Shown: positions 24,259 through 36,059 of the stretch, in pieces
How the letters are laid out: each line of letters starts with the position of its first letter
How positions within the stretch are numbered: position 1 is the stretch's first letter
Origin: Typha latifolia
Taxonomy: Eukaryota; Streptophyta; Magnoliopsida; Poales; Typhaceae
Direction of reading: 5' to 3'
NCBI GenBank assembly: GCA_019914945.1
Contig: CM034101.1
Location: forward strand, 1,437,188 to 1,501,187
Length of the DNA stretch: 64,000 bases
Notes under the pieces: model-generated
Database searches by the model: none
Told to the model about the DNA's origin: nothing
Seen by the model: the letters and a program-made list of their open reading frames with translations, nothing else
Program-made: the position numbers and the translations under genes

Positions 24259-25665
24259 TACCAATCTCAAAGCGCCTGTCTCGTATCCTTTGCGTTTGAT
24301 TACGAACGGAAACGAGGGGGGAGAAGTGGGGAATAAGTAGAGAGGTTGGAAGACGAATTACTCTTATCCGGAATAATGGGATCAAGATGCGTCAGTTATG
24401 ACCGTCGGATGCTGCTCGTAACGCAGATGTGCGGTTGATATTGGAGGATAGCACGTTGGAAACGGGGGACTACGCGTCCGTAGATGGTTGCGTCGTACAA
24501 GGGAAGGGAGAGAATTAGTCCGTTATCTTGAGTCTTGACCCTCAAGGTCAGAGTTGGTAGCGCGTTACGGAAGCCATAAAAGAACGAGAAATATATGGGT
24601 CGTCTGACGTGGATTTTGCTCGTTGGGATTTGGATGGAGGCTGACGTGTCCATGACAAAGCATAAGGTGTTAGATACTTGAATATTTTCACGCGGATACT
24701 TTTATTATCTTATAATGATGGCTTTATCTATTAAGAGTTAGTAATAGATAAGCTATTTTATTTATTTTTTTGCGACACTTTAATATATATATATATATTT
24801 TAAAAAAAAAGCATTTTCTAATAAGAGTGTAATTATATCTATCTATTTCGATCTCCTAAGATCAAAGTCCTCAGTCTCGTAAGACTGTTAATATCGTAGA
24901 CCGAGTCCAATTTGGACGCAAAAATGAATTGGAGAATTGAAGAGGTTGTAAATTTATGATAGTAATAGTAAGGTTACGTGAGCTTTGGGCTAAGTTTGTG
25001 AGCGTCTAAGTCGTGAAGTCGTTGAGGTTGACCATCTGGAGGTCTTCTAGTCAACATACTTTTAGTATGTCAATTAGTGTATGAACTTGTCCAAGGTGTC
25101 ACGAGAAGCATATGAGAAGCGTAGCGTTACGGCTGGCGGGGTCGGTTCACAAAAGAAAGGTGATACTCGTGAAAACCATCAGGTAGGTAGGCTGTTCTAT
25201 AACAGGAGCAATTAATGCTGGTAGTAGATATAAATATGCATCCACTGTTGACGAATTACAAGTGGTTTAATGAATCTGGAGATGAGCTCAAACGAGTCAA
25301 TATATATATATATATATAGAACCATAATATACATGAACTGTCGACGCATTACAGAGCGCCTGAGGTGATACATGAGATGGTACAAACAGTTGTGGTGCTA
25401 ACTAGCCTTCGCTCGAGATAAATAATTAACTTCGTCTGTTTGTTACAAAGCACTGGATTTAACTAAGAAAAGAATAGGTTTACATCAGAGCAGAAGAATC
25501 AAAGTGAGCTATAAAAGCCACAAAAAAAGAAAAGAAAAGAAAAGAAAAGAGAGATGTAGGAAAATGTCCTTCCAGAGCAAGAATCAGGATTCTCTAAAAC
25601 ATTTGGAGAGGAGAGCGTGCAATCACCCCAAGTATCAAGTGAGCCATCACCGGTGGGTTATTGAA
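24259..25665. other. Intergenic: PP2C promoter, then AT-rich spacer
   Basis: The first 400 bp upstream of the minus-strand PP2C gene contain ACGT-core elements, including ACGTGG near 24609 and ACGTGTC near 24642, similar to ABREs. Beyond 24660 the sequence is AT-rich with TA runs near 24785 and 25305 and an AAAAG run near 25530. I see no gene or recognisable transposon. Confidence 0.5.
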
Positions 25666-28600
25666 TTATATTGGAGTATGTTGAGCACCCTCAGCAGGAC
25701 CGAAATAGTCTGTGATTGCCTGTTGTTGGTTTAGCAATGGAACTCTAATTGACCTCACTGTGTATTGTTCCAGCAGCCTCAAATTGGACAGCAGGTAATA
25801 TGGTTGGTGGCTCTTATAAACTGTGTATGTGACATGTTTCCAAGAACAAGCAGAGTACCTTGTTTTTGGGAATGTCGAAGCTGCAAATCCAACTCCAACG
25901 TTTCTGAATAATGAATCAATTTCCTTAATGTCTTCAAATTACATGTTTAACAAATACAACTGCAAAATTTGCAAAGCTGTTAGGAGAAGAAAATAAAGAG
26001 TAAGAACTACAACTATTGAGGCTAAACCAGAATAAAGCTTGCAGTGATGTTTTAGCATCTAAGTTAAAAATGAAAAGTTAGAGAAGACTAGTAAACCAAC
26101 ACTGACAAATTGAAGAGAAGTTAACATAGAGACTACAAACAAGATAATATCCATTTTGAGAAGATTAAAGGGACAAAAGAAGCAGAAGCCCTTGTGGAAA
26201 AGCTGATTAATAGATATTTCATCTAATCTAAAATTAGTTGGAGTATTAAAGTAATGAAATTGCAATACAAACCCAAGATCACATTACAGCATATAGACCC
26301 TTCGCGAACCTCTACAACATCTACTAATGTGCTTATTCTTCATAATACTAGTACCTTAGGTGCCTCAATTTGATTGACCTTTTTAACCTAACTCTTTAAC
26401 CTAACTCTTTCTGAGAGGTTCTTTTATATAAAATCCTTTAGACAATGCCTACTTGATTTTAAATTACATATTTCGTTTGGGTTTTTAGAATGTAAGGAGA
26501 TGTTTCACTTATCTAATGATGTTTTGGTAAACTTTTACTGATAATACTCTAGCTTATTCTGAAAGAATATAGGAACTCTAATTATGAGAAAAGTAATTCT
26601 CTACAAGAATAGAATTGAAGAAATTGATTACTCTTGTATTAAGCTCCAAGAGGAGAAACTTTGCTTTATGTTCCTTTTCTTCCGCCACAAGTGCCTTCGG
26701 TGCAAGCTGGTGTAGAAGCTGCTAATAGTTCTAGAAACCTATTTGACAACTACTAGTCCTCTTGCTCTCAATAGAGACATAATTAGGTGCAAGTTGCAAT
26801 CGAGAAAGAGGTATTTATATCTGTCTTTCCTCAAGCCGTGCACTGCTTAGACATTAATAGGACATCTTGCTAACAATCATCCAATGGGGGGGGGGGGTGT
26901 GGTGGAATTTCCACTTTATTCTAGCTTAAGTAAAGGAATCTCAAGTAGTTCCAAATGCATAGAAAATATTATGATACTTGAGCAGAGCAAGGCTTCCAAG
27001 GCCATCTAACATAAGAACTTGAGAGAACTTCATCCAAACGCACAGTAAAAGAGCAGCAAGATGATTTCAGATAGCAGTACTGGACAGGGAGAACCATAGA
27101 AGGTGCATGTCTCTTGTCATAGATACATCTAGTAAGTTGCAAAATTAGTATCTTACCCCCATACACTTCGAGGGCTTAATCAGGAAAAAGAATTTGGGCA
27201 CAAACCAAAAGAATGAAAATAGTCACAAGAGATTGGGTGTACAATTAAGCCAATTGCTGCATTATCTTATAACCCACATTATAAAAGTCCATGATCTTAT
27301 ACCAATCAGAGTATGGTCCAGTAGTAGACATATGCAGTGTATTTAGTGAGATATCTTGATGATTTTGCATGGGCATTAACATGTGCTTTTAACAATCATA
27401 TAAGCAATAAGTATGACATAACATCAGCATGTCGGCTTATTGACCTCTTGTGAACATATATATTCAGAGGGATCGACCTTCCAAACAACTAAATACAACA
27501 ATGGAATGCTAGCAAGGATTTCAACAATCTAGTCTATATCTCCAAAACCGTTGGTATCCAAAATAAACGATAGTACGCTGAAAACATAACACAACATGTT
27601 CTTTGAAAGGACAAGCAATAAAAGAAGTCTTTCGCTTCCAAGATATCCAAGAAAATAATCATCTTTGATGAACTTATTATGCTCTTGGAAGCTGGAAGTG
27701 AAATATTAATATAATAATATAGCACAAAAAAACACTCACCAACTGATGATAGGAGTAAAACGGCCCAGAAGACAATTAGAATAGGGCGACCGTACTGGAT
27801 TTGATATTGAGACCTTTGGAGCCGTCTATGAAGAGCTCCAATCCAACCATAGAGCTGCTTACTGTAGATTTCATCCTCACATTCACCAAGGCAACTCTTA
27901 CTTCTATCATAGAACGCATCAAGTTCCTATACAAGAACCAGAAAATATAGTAATGATTATAAAATCTATGGCAACATTAAGCAGCGTTACAAAATGAACA
28001 CTTTATTCCGCAAAAGAACATTACAACAAAGAACTCCTCACCCGATTCGTCTGATTATTTTGCAATGGCATCATTTCAGCTGCCTGCTGGTGATCCCCAC
28101 CCTTACACTTCCTGAAAACATTTCCAGACCACTTCATCTTAGGTTTTGATTCTAGGGCTTTTGTCAAACAAGATAAGCTTGGTATTTTAAGTGGTGGTAA
28201 TCGGGGTTGCTCCTCAAAGGATCTTCGAGGAGCATCCTCATCAGAAACCAAGATCTTCCACGAGCCAATATCAGCACTAGCACTTGCTGTCCTCCGGTGC
28301 CCCTGCAATTTCTCCTGCTTCTTCTCCAAGCGACCAAACCCCTTTACATTGTTTACATTCTTCACACATTCATCTTCTCCATTCTTCCTCACAACCTTTT
28401 CTCGCTCGGGCAAAGGCTTAGAGAGAAAAAGAGCAAGCTCATCCCGTTCTCCTTCATCCAATCTAACCCAAGCAATTGTGCTCTCTCCCTGCTTCTGATT
28501 GGTTTCCCTCAACGAATTCTCAACGATGGCAATCTGACTCCCAATTGCAGAGAGAAATTGGATATGCCGAGATCTCGCATCCTCTTGAAGCGAGGAAGAC

Positions 28601-29020
28601 GCATCATTTGGTCTGACAGCCCGTTCGAACTCCTCGAGCTATGGATTGTTTCACATAATTAAGCATCGACAGAAAAATCAACTCTGACCATTAATTAACA
28701 ATGATATATGAAACTACCTGCCATTTCGCCGTCCCAAGCGCTGTGCGAAGATCTGCTAATAGTTCGTCAGAGAAGGATTCGCGCTTGCTAGCTTGATCCG
28801 AAGCGGCTCTCCGTTCGTGGATCCATCTCCTATAGACAGATTCCATCCTACGAATGGGATATCAAGAGGAATAATGAACCCTTAGGATCCGAACGACAAC
28901 CCAGAGGAGAAGAAAGAATCACGAACCCTAGAATGTAGAGTACCTGTCCGTGGACTCCTGTACCTCCTCGGCGGCCGAGAAGAAGGGATCCTTTTCCCAC
29001 CGATCGAAGCACGTCGTCAT
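25666..29020 (-). CDS. Syntaxin-6 N-terminal domain protein (t-SNARE-like, membrane-anchored)
   Basis: The well-supported exons are 28944-29020, 28718-28847, 28042-28638 and 27740-27926. The start MTTCFDRWEKDPFFSAAEEVQEST, then MESVYRRWIHERRAAS and LADLRTALGTAKWQLEEFERAV, is the helical syntaxin-6/SYP6-type N-terminal domain. A variable basic middle follows, then the conserved ELDAFYDRSKSCLGECED exon, then a membrane helix (PILIVFWAVLLLSSV). I see no SNARE coiled-coil motif, so this resembles plant proteins annotated only as 'syntaxin/t-SNARE family' (At1g27700-like), presumably in Golgi or endosomal traffic. A last exon at 25666-25880 is proposed from phase (G|CT), a TTTGCAG acceptor and a 70-codon open frame ending in TAA. 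That gives 401 aa but is uncertain: the tail has no known match and the intron would be 1.9 kb. Confidence 0.8.
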
Positions 29021-29070
29021 TAGAGAGACGAGGAGGAGGAATCGATATCGATATCGGAGGTAAAAGAGAA

Positions 29071-29087
29071 GGGGGGGGGGGGGGGGG
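29071..29087. repeat. Homopolymer G17 in the leader/promoter of the syntaxin-like gene
   Basis: An uninterrupted run of 17 G about 50 bp upstream of the minus-strand start codon. Its length is likely unreliable in the assembly. Confidence 0.9.
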
Positions 29088-30311
29088 AAGGGGAGTGTGA
29101 TGCGTTTATTTTAGCTCGCCTTGTCACATTCCAGGTGGTTGCGGACGACGAACTGGGACCCAAAGGAATCCATACTAATTTTTTTCTTTTATAAAAAAAA
29201 TATATTAATATCTATTGACAACCTCATCAATTTCTTTTTTATTAGTTTATTAGTACTTTCTTTAATCCAAAAATAACTACATATAAATCACTTTAGCAGC
29301 AATACAACCATTTTATCTTTATTTTTCAGAAGAAAAAAAATATTTTTTTCAAATTAATCTCTTGTTATTCTTCCATTCTTCACGAGTCTCCTTTCCTTTC
29401 CTCTATGATCTTTTTGGATAAGCAATAAGCAATGAATGATCTTCAATAAAATACAAACTTGGTGCTCTTGAGAGCCAAATTGGATGATGAGCATTAGCTT
29501 TAGACGAAAGGAGTGGAGGAGAAGAGATTATTCTGAATTTGGCGTTAGTGGTGAGAGACGAGGTGTTAATTCTGAAGACATACATAATGATACTTGGAGA
29601 GTGGGGAGATTTAGCGACTAGGAGTGGGGCAATTGAAATTGAGATTGAAAAGATATTAGGGAAGAGAGAGTGTCTGATCCCCCTCCTTAATGGTGCAAGT
29701 ATCTATCATAAACAAGAACACTAGGAAGGGAGCAAATAGTTGTCTCTCTAGTGTGTAGTGTGGGATATTTGGTGGGCTATCGGGCCTCCAATTCCAATTG
29801 AGATACTTGTTGGAGTTTATGGATTATTATTGTTTTTTTTCTTCTAAATCAACATCATTAATGTACGAAAGTCCACTTTTTAAGGTGCTAATTACATATC
29901 AAACTCCATCCTTTTCACCAGGCGTGTGTGAAAACGTGAAGCTAGACACTAAATTAGAAGCACATTTTTGTTGTATTGCATATAAAGAGTTCAATTAATT
30001 AGTAAGACATCAGTTTCTAGTAAGGTGCATCCTTTATTGATGAATTATAATTCTAATGAATTCATCATCCCAACCAAACCATTCGATGGTGTCACGCAAC
30101 CAAGAAGATTGCAACGTCCAACCTAACCCTTATTACAAATCCAACACCCATCCGACGTCCTTTTCATCACAATTATAAGCGACAATTAATATACAAATTA
30201 TAAGCTGCAACTAATTACACCGTTATAAATCAACAAACAAATCGAGATTCGTGCACGAACAGCAAGCACATCAAGATTCGTTCCGTTTCCTGATGATGCG
30301 GTTCGGCTGGT
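29088..30311. other. Intergenic spacer
   Basis: AT-rich sequence between the syntaxin-like gene and the 3' end of the subtilase gene. Only short random ORFs are present. The part next to 30311 should include the subtilase 3' UTR. Confidence 0.5.
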
Positions 30312-32606
30312 TTAGGTCCACGTGAGCGCGATTGGGCTCGAGACCACGTGCTTCCCATCGGACCACTCGAGCCGCCCGAACCCGGACGAGCCCGAGGGCA
30401 GCGACGGCGCGGAGAAGCTCACCGTGTAGCTCTGCTGCTCCCCCGCCTTTGTGAAGGTCAGTTCACTGGGGTCCACCTTTATGGTGACCGTACCTCCGGT
30501 AACACTAGCCGAAGCGGTCGCATTGTACGTCCCCGAGGGGCCTACGTTGGTTAGCGTCCTGAAGTGGGTCACGGTGGTTACGTCCCCGCTGTTGCCGTTC
30601 GCGGTGTCGAACGGAACGGAGAAGGAGGGGTAGTTGAGCCGGGTGACGGAGTAGGCCTTCTTGGGGTCGCACGTGAAGTTAGATTGCGGGGCGATGCTGG
30701 AGATCTCGAAGGAGGAGTAGTTGAGGGCGCATAGGAAGTCGAGGTAGTCAGCGGCTGTGAGGTCATAGACGAGGCCCGGGTCGGCGGCGTGCTTGGGGTC
30801 TACGTATCCGGCGCCCATATCGAATGGGGTGGCGGCGGCCCCCGTGGCGGTGTCGAGGATACCGCCGCCCGAAGGGTAGGTGTAGTAGGCGGTGGTCATG
30901 AGGGCCGAGCGGATGGCGGCGGGGCTCCAGTCCGGGTGGGCCCCTTTGAGAATAGCCGCCAGGCCGCTTACATGTGGGCATGACATGGAGGTCCCCGAGA
31001 TGATGTTGTAGGCCACGCGGCGGGTGTCCACGGCGAGGCCTGTGGGCCCAACAGAGCCTGTCCAACCGGCGAGGATGTTGACCCCCGGGGCGACCAGGTC
31101 CGGTTTCAGAATCTCCGGGGTGATGGCGTTGGGCCCGCGGGAAGAGAACGCCGCTACGACGGGCGATGGCTGCACGCCGACCTTGGTTCCCCCGAAGGCG
31201 ATGGTGGCGGTGGGTGCCGGGTCAGATAAGACGTAGGCCCTGATGGCGTTTCCGGCCTTTTCCCCGACTCCGGTGGCGGGTAGGAGGTGGGCGTCGGCGA
31301 CGAGCTCCTCCCCATTGGCGGCGGTGTTGGCGAGCACCATCCCGGCCCCACCCGCTTCCCTCACCACGTAGCCCTTTTGGACCCTGGCGTTGATCCCGCG
31401 GTCGCAGAAGACGATTTTGTCCTTCACCTTCTCCGGCACGAGCGTGCCGGGCATGCAAAGGTTCCCGTTCGTCGAGTTCGTGGCGTTCCCGGCGTAGACT
31501 AAAGGAAGGAGGGTAGCCGGCAGCGGCTTCCCGCTATACATCGACACGCCCGTGAAATTCCGGCCGTCGCCGAGCACGACGTCGGCGGGGAAGCCGCGAT
31601 CCAGCGTGCCGGCGCCAACGGTGGTCATCCACGGGGCGACGTTGGAGAGCGAGGAGGGGCTCGGGCCCGAATTACCGGCGGAGCACGAGACGAGCACGCC
31701 TCTCTCCATGGCGGCGAAGGCCCCTACTGCAACGTTGTCGCGGTAGTAGTCTGTGGAGCCGCCGCCGAGGGAGAGGGAGAGCACGTGGCACCCGTCGGCG
31801 ACTGCCGCGTCAATGCCGGCTAGGATGTCGGAGCCGAAGCAGCCGGCTTGCCAGCACACCTTGTATGCGGCGATCCGAGACCGCACCGCCATCCCCCGCG
31901 CGGTCCCGGCGGCGTAGCCTAGCAGGCTGGCGTTCGACACGGCGGAGCCAGCAGCGGTGGTGGAGGTGTGGGTCCCGTGGCCGTCGTCGTCCCGCGGCGA
32001 CCTGGACTCCTTGGACTCGTCGATGGGCCCCGTACTCGCCTCGTAACCCTTGGAGAAGAAGCGAGCCCCTATGAGCTTCCTATTGCACGAGGACGAGTCG
32101 AAGCCCTTGCCCGACTGGCACGTACCCTTCCACCCAGCAGGGACCGGATCGAACCCCGAGTCGTCGTAGCTCTTGCTCTCAGGCCAGACACCGGTGTCCA
32201 ATACCCCGACGACCACGTCGCCACCCGAGCCGGACTCGGGGAAGAGCTCGTGGTCGCCCGAGTCGATCCCCAGGAAATCGGGGCTCCGAGTCGTGTGCAG
32301 ATCGTATATTACCTCCGGGTTGACGCGGACCACCCCAGAACGGGACTCGAGCGCCTGGGCCTCCGCTGAGGTGAGCCGCGCGGAGAAGCCGTGCGCCACC
32401 GTGTCGTAGGAGTACAGGAACTCGGCCAACTCGGAGACGGCACGGAGCGAGTCGGCGTACCACTCTCCGTGGAAGGAGAATTCGGCCGGCATCTCGTGCT
32501 TGGCCATGTGCACGATGTAGGTGCTCCTCTCCTCCGCGGTGGACACGTGGATACACAGCGCCGCCAGCAGCCACAGCAGTAGTAACCTCGATTTGGAACG
32601 AGCCAT
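30312..32606 (-). CDS. Subtilisin-like serine protease, SBT1 type
   Basis: A single intronless ORF of 764 aa from the ATG at 32606; upstream in-frame codons, including a GTG at 32660, are not plausible starts. Order of parts: signal peptide (1 to about 23), I9 propeptide (about 28-104, YIVHMAKHEMP onward), S8 catalytic domain with an inserted PA domain (about 345-470), and a C-terminal fibronectin-III-like domain. The catalytic residues are all present: Asp137 (GVLDTGVWPES), His210 (DDDGHGTHT), Asn312 (CSAGNSGPS) and Ser540 (SGTSMSCPHVSG). It closely resembles SBT1.7/ARA12-type secreted apoplastic proteases, which act in wall or mucilage remodelling and peptide processing; the exact substrate cannot be told. 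The gene is much more GC-rich, especially at third positions, than most others here, and many antisense ORFs across it are shadows. Confidence 0.97.
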   Translation of the reverse strand: MARSKSRLLLLWLLAALCIHVSTAEERSTYIVHMAKHEMPAEFSFHGEWYADSLRAVSELAEFLYSYDTVAHGFSARLTSAEAQALESRSGVVRVNPEVIYDLHTTRSPDFLGIDSGDHELFPESGSGGDVVVGVLDTGVWPESKSYDDSGFDPVPAGWKGTCQSGKGFDSSSCNRKLIGARFFSKGYEASTGPIDESKESRSPRDDDGHGTHTSTTAAGSAVSNASLLGYAAGTARGMAVRSRIAAYKVCWQAGCFGSDILAGIDAAVADGCHVLSLSLGGGSTDYYRDNVAVGAFAAMERGVLVSCSAGNSGPSPSSLSNVAPWMTTVGAGTLDRGFPADVVLGDGRNFTGVSMYSGKPLPATLLPLVYAGNATNSTNGNLCMPGTLVPEKVKDKIVFCDRGINARVQKGYVVREAGGAGMVLANTAANGEELVADAHLLPATGVGEKAGNAIRAYVLSDPAPTATIAFGGTKVGVQPSPVVAAFSSRGPNAITPEILKPDLVAPGVNILAGWTGSVGPTGLAVDTRRVAYNIISGTSMSCPHVSGLAAILKGAHPDWSPAAIRSALMTTAYYTYPSGGGILDTATGAAATPFDMGAGYVDPKHAADPGLVYDLTAADYLDFLCALNYSSFEISSIAPQSNFTCDPKKAYSVTRLNYPSFSVPFDTANGNSGDVTTVTHFRTLTNVGPSGTYNATASASVTGGTVTIKVDPSELTFTKAGEQQSYTVSFSAPSLPSGSSGFGRLEWSDGKHVVSSPIALTWT

Positions 32607-32666
32607 AGCTCTCTCTGAGCACTCTATTTGCTTCTCTGGAAGTTTTGTTAGTTTGCCCACCTCTCT

Positions 32667-32673
32667 CTTTATA
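32667..32673 (-). promoter_or_regulatory. TATA box of the subtilase gene
   Basis: TATAAAG on the minus strand, about 61 bp before the ATG, implying a leader of roughly 30 nt. A CT/GA-rich stretch surrounds it. Confidence 0.6.
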
Positions 32674-35600
32674 GTGAGGAGTTCATTTTGGAGGATAAGA
32701 GAGAGAAACTTTGGGTGGAGTGGAGTGAGGAACAGCTTAATGATTGCTTGGAGACAATAACAAAATTAAGGGGATGGGCAAGAAATATAGCTACTAGTGG
32801 ATCTCATGCCTTTCGTCTTCTACTCTTCTTTTATTCTTTATTTTCTTTCTTTCTTTCATGTTAACTATTCCATAGTTACGTGTTTAAGTTTGAGTTCTTT
32901 ATTTTATTTTACTTTTTTTTATCATTCAAATGTAGAAGGTTAAACATGAGTTAGATAAAGGATTAAATCTCTCTTAATATAAATACACTTAAATATCATC
33001 AAATTTTAACTAACATATCATACTTCATCGAATCATTATTTTGTAGAGTTATTTCTCTAAGCTAAATGCGGCGGAACGGGTTCACTGAAGGTTGGTCGAT
33101 AGTTTGAGTAAATTTTTTTATCATTAATGAGCCCGAAGAGTAAATATAGACTGACCTAGATACAAAGACATTTAGACTATACTAAGTTTTAGTTAATATA
33201 TTAAGCTGTCTAATTTAATATTCAATCTATGCGCATCGCTGCTGAGATCTGCTATAATTTATGGCACTGCCGAATTGTTGTTTTAAATTAATTGTACCGT
33301 CGAGCCATCAATTGAGTCGAGCCCTTGAGCTAAGCTACCAAATAACTTATTTATAATAATTACTTAGAATTGGAGTTGATCTTATAACCTTATTCATCAT
33401 GAAAAATAATACTAATAACTACAGTCGAGTTAGATCGGTGTTAAGAGTACTTTTTGTTGTTGTTGTTGTTGTTATAGGAATGAGCTCTATCGAGAAGTAC
33501 GGGGTTGTAAACATCTCGAATGATTAGTACTGCTCATAAATCATAATTGTAGACATGGTAAGATTTTATCAGAATCTTCGAATGTATAAAGTTTGTTAGA
33601 TAGATAGTATAGATAATGTTAAAGTTGAAAATAATTAGTGAGATTAAAGTGGCACGTATCGCATGAGTTCATCTACCATTAAAACAAAAAAAAAAACCCT
33701 ACCTTGTTACATTCTCCAAAAACACTGAATATAGTCTTAATCAACTCTTGGACTTAATTAACAAAAAGATTAAGGCAAGATGTTATTTCGATGTAGACTT
33801 CATTTAGAGCTGTTGCTAAAGAGAGGTTGTAATTCAATCCGGGTTAGATGGATTATGGTGCGTCGTCAAATGCACGTTAATACATCAATTAAACGCATTC
33901 CATGACTTTAATTATATTCACTTAAATTTTTTTAAATAAAATTAAAATTATGTAATAAATGTGTATATCCCACTAAGAAGATTCGTTTACACCGAAAATT
34001 AAATAGATGGGTGAGCATTAACTAGTAGATGTCACACTCTTCTATGTTTGAATACATCAAGATTCAAAATAATTTCTTTTTTGTCCCCATAAATTAGAGA
34101 TTATTTTACACTTGACTAATTATGGAACAGCTGATAATTGTGGAATTTCATGATAAAGACAAATCAATAATAATAATAATAATAATTGACGGTTGTTTTA
34201 TTTTTGGAATATTTTGAAATGACTAAAATCTAATAACTATCCTGGCATTTTCCCTAGGCCTAGATACTAGATAGTCTATATTTGGTTTCCAGCTACAAGT
34301 GGTAAAACCCAAGTTGCAATATTAATGATGCTATTTAGATGACAAATTTGTTATCTAAATAATGCTTGGATTTACTTACTCCTTTTTTTACCTATATAAT
34401 ATAAAATAAATAAGTAATATATATATATATATATATCAATATGAATGCACTGATATCTAATGTGTCGAGTAAAACTAATTCCTATACATTACCACCGGAT
34501 CTTTATTGACTACATTGTTTGTGAATTTAAGTGACCACCACCACCACCAATAATTAGGAAAAAGCTACCTTCTATGGTGGGTCATAGAAGGACATGAGAT
34601 GGATGAGTTTTATTAGAGGACTACGATTGCTTGAGGCATCATGTGGAGGTTGTGATGTAGCTCTCAACCTTTTGAATAAGGCTACTTGCATAAATAATAT
34701 GGATCAGCTGTCCATGAGGGTGTTGTCTGCCAATCCCTCAATCAAAATGTTCATATGGTGATAATATTGCATGATGCTATGAGAGGGATCCACACATTTG
34801 CCCTAGATTTGTCTTCTCAAATCACATATATAGTCTTATGAAGGTGCAAAAAAGGAGAAAGATAATTTCTTTTGGTTGGTGGACTCGGGCAGGACCGCAT
34901 CGAATCTTTCATCGTGATTAGGTCACTTAGTGTATCACAATTTATATGTGGTTGGATTGCTCAGTGTATCACGATTTTACTTGTGATTTAGCAACTATGT
35001 GCGTGGGCGATGCATGAATTAACTAACTAGATTAGCGTAGTGTACTTACTTATTTTCCTTTTGTATATTTGTGACTACTTTCATCCGCATGCAGGGTTAG
35101 ATACCCTTACTTTGGGCTTAAATCATTTCACCTATCATTTAAATTTTATTTTGTATCATTACATTTTCTTACACCTTTTTACTAAATTGCAACACAACCA
35201 TCTTTAACCAAGATGACAAAATGATGCAATCAATTCTACATCTATTAAAAAAAATATGCATTGAAGGAGAAAGTTCACGGTGGCTTAGTGATATAAAATA
35301 AAAGTATAAAATTATAGAGTAATATTTTTTTCTCAAATCAATAAATAAAATTTGAATTAAAGGGACACAACCACAGTTAATTTTACATGAAAATCAAAAG
35401 TGCAAAACAAAGTAGTGATATAAAAAAAAAAAAAAAAAAACTTCAGGAATAAAGTAATTTTGGTGGAAAGTATAGGGAGGTAAAATATTAAGGTAAATAT
35501 ATTTAATCTAAGGTTTTAATCATTGCTTAAAGGAATAACTCAGCCCAAGCCCAAGACCAAGCCCAAGTTCAAGCCCAAGCCTAATCCTCCTAATGTTCAA

Positions 35601-36059
35601 ATTGGGCTGAGATCAATTTGGGCCACGGTTGGAAATCTTGGGCTTAATAATTTGAAGTAGTAGTTGGATACAGGCAAAAGGGTTAAATAGGCCCAATTAA
35701 AAACATAAGGGCCTTTTAATGGGCCCACTTTAGCGGACCTTTACTTGGTTATTTATACATCGTATTCAATTTATAAACTCAAACACGAGCTTATATATAT
35801 ATATATATATATTAAAAAAAAAGCTAAAAGAATTTGAGCTAGGTTGTACTTGATGGTCAAAATTAATTTGAGAGCCAGGCTCGAATCAGTTCGGATCAAT
35901 TACACCCCTTCGCCGGTCCTCAAACAAACAAAAGAAAATAATTAAATAAGCAATGCCGCGTCCTCAATTGAAAAAAGAAGAGAAAATGCCGGAATTTTTG
36001 ACATTCCGGTAGCCATTCTCGTACTGTTTCACCTCTTCTCTCTCTCAGCAGGGGAAGAA
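32674..36059. other. Intergenic spacer
   Basis: A 3.4-kb AT-rich region with simple repeats: a GTT run near 33449-33472, AAT repeats near 34169-34186, a TA tract near 34419-34436, an A run near 35421-35440 and a TA run near 35793. A CCCAAG-like tandem repeat sits at about 35540-35585, with many GGGCC/GGCCC motifs up to 35740 ahead of the prolyl hydroxylase gene. I see no gene. Confidence 0.6.
35540..35740. promoter_or_regulatory. CCCAAG tandem repeat and GGCCCA/TTGGGC-rich block
   Basis: Seven or so imperfect CCCAAG hexamers are followed within 200 bp by TTGGGC, TTGGGCC, AGGCCCA and GGGCCC motifs. It lies 320-520 bp before the plus-strand prolyl 4-hydroxylase start and may act as a site II-rich upstream element. 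Confidence 0.4.

Noticed and set aside
27534..27739. Read-through of the syntaxin-like membrane exon into a longer ORF
   Set aside because: A clear GTGAGT donor ends the exon and the extension is low-complexity AT-rich; splicing is more likely.
30348..32409. Many long ORFs on both strands across the subtilase, some over 100 codons
   Set aside because: They are shadows caused by the GC-rich, stop-poor codon use of the real minus-strand gene and lack family motifs.
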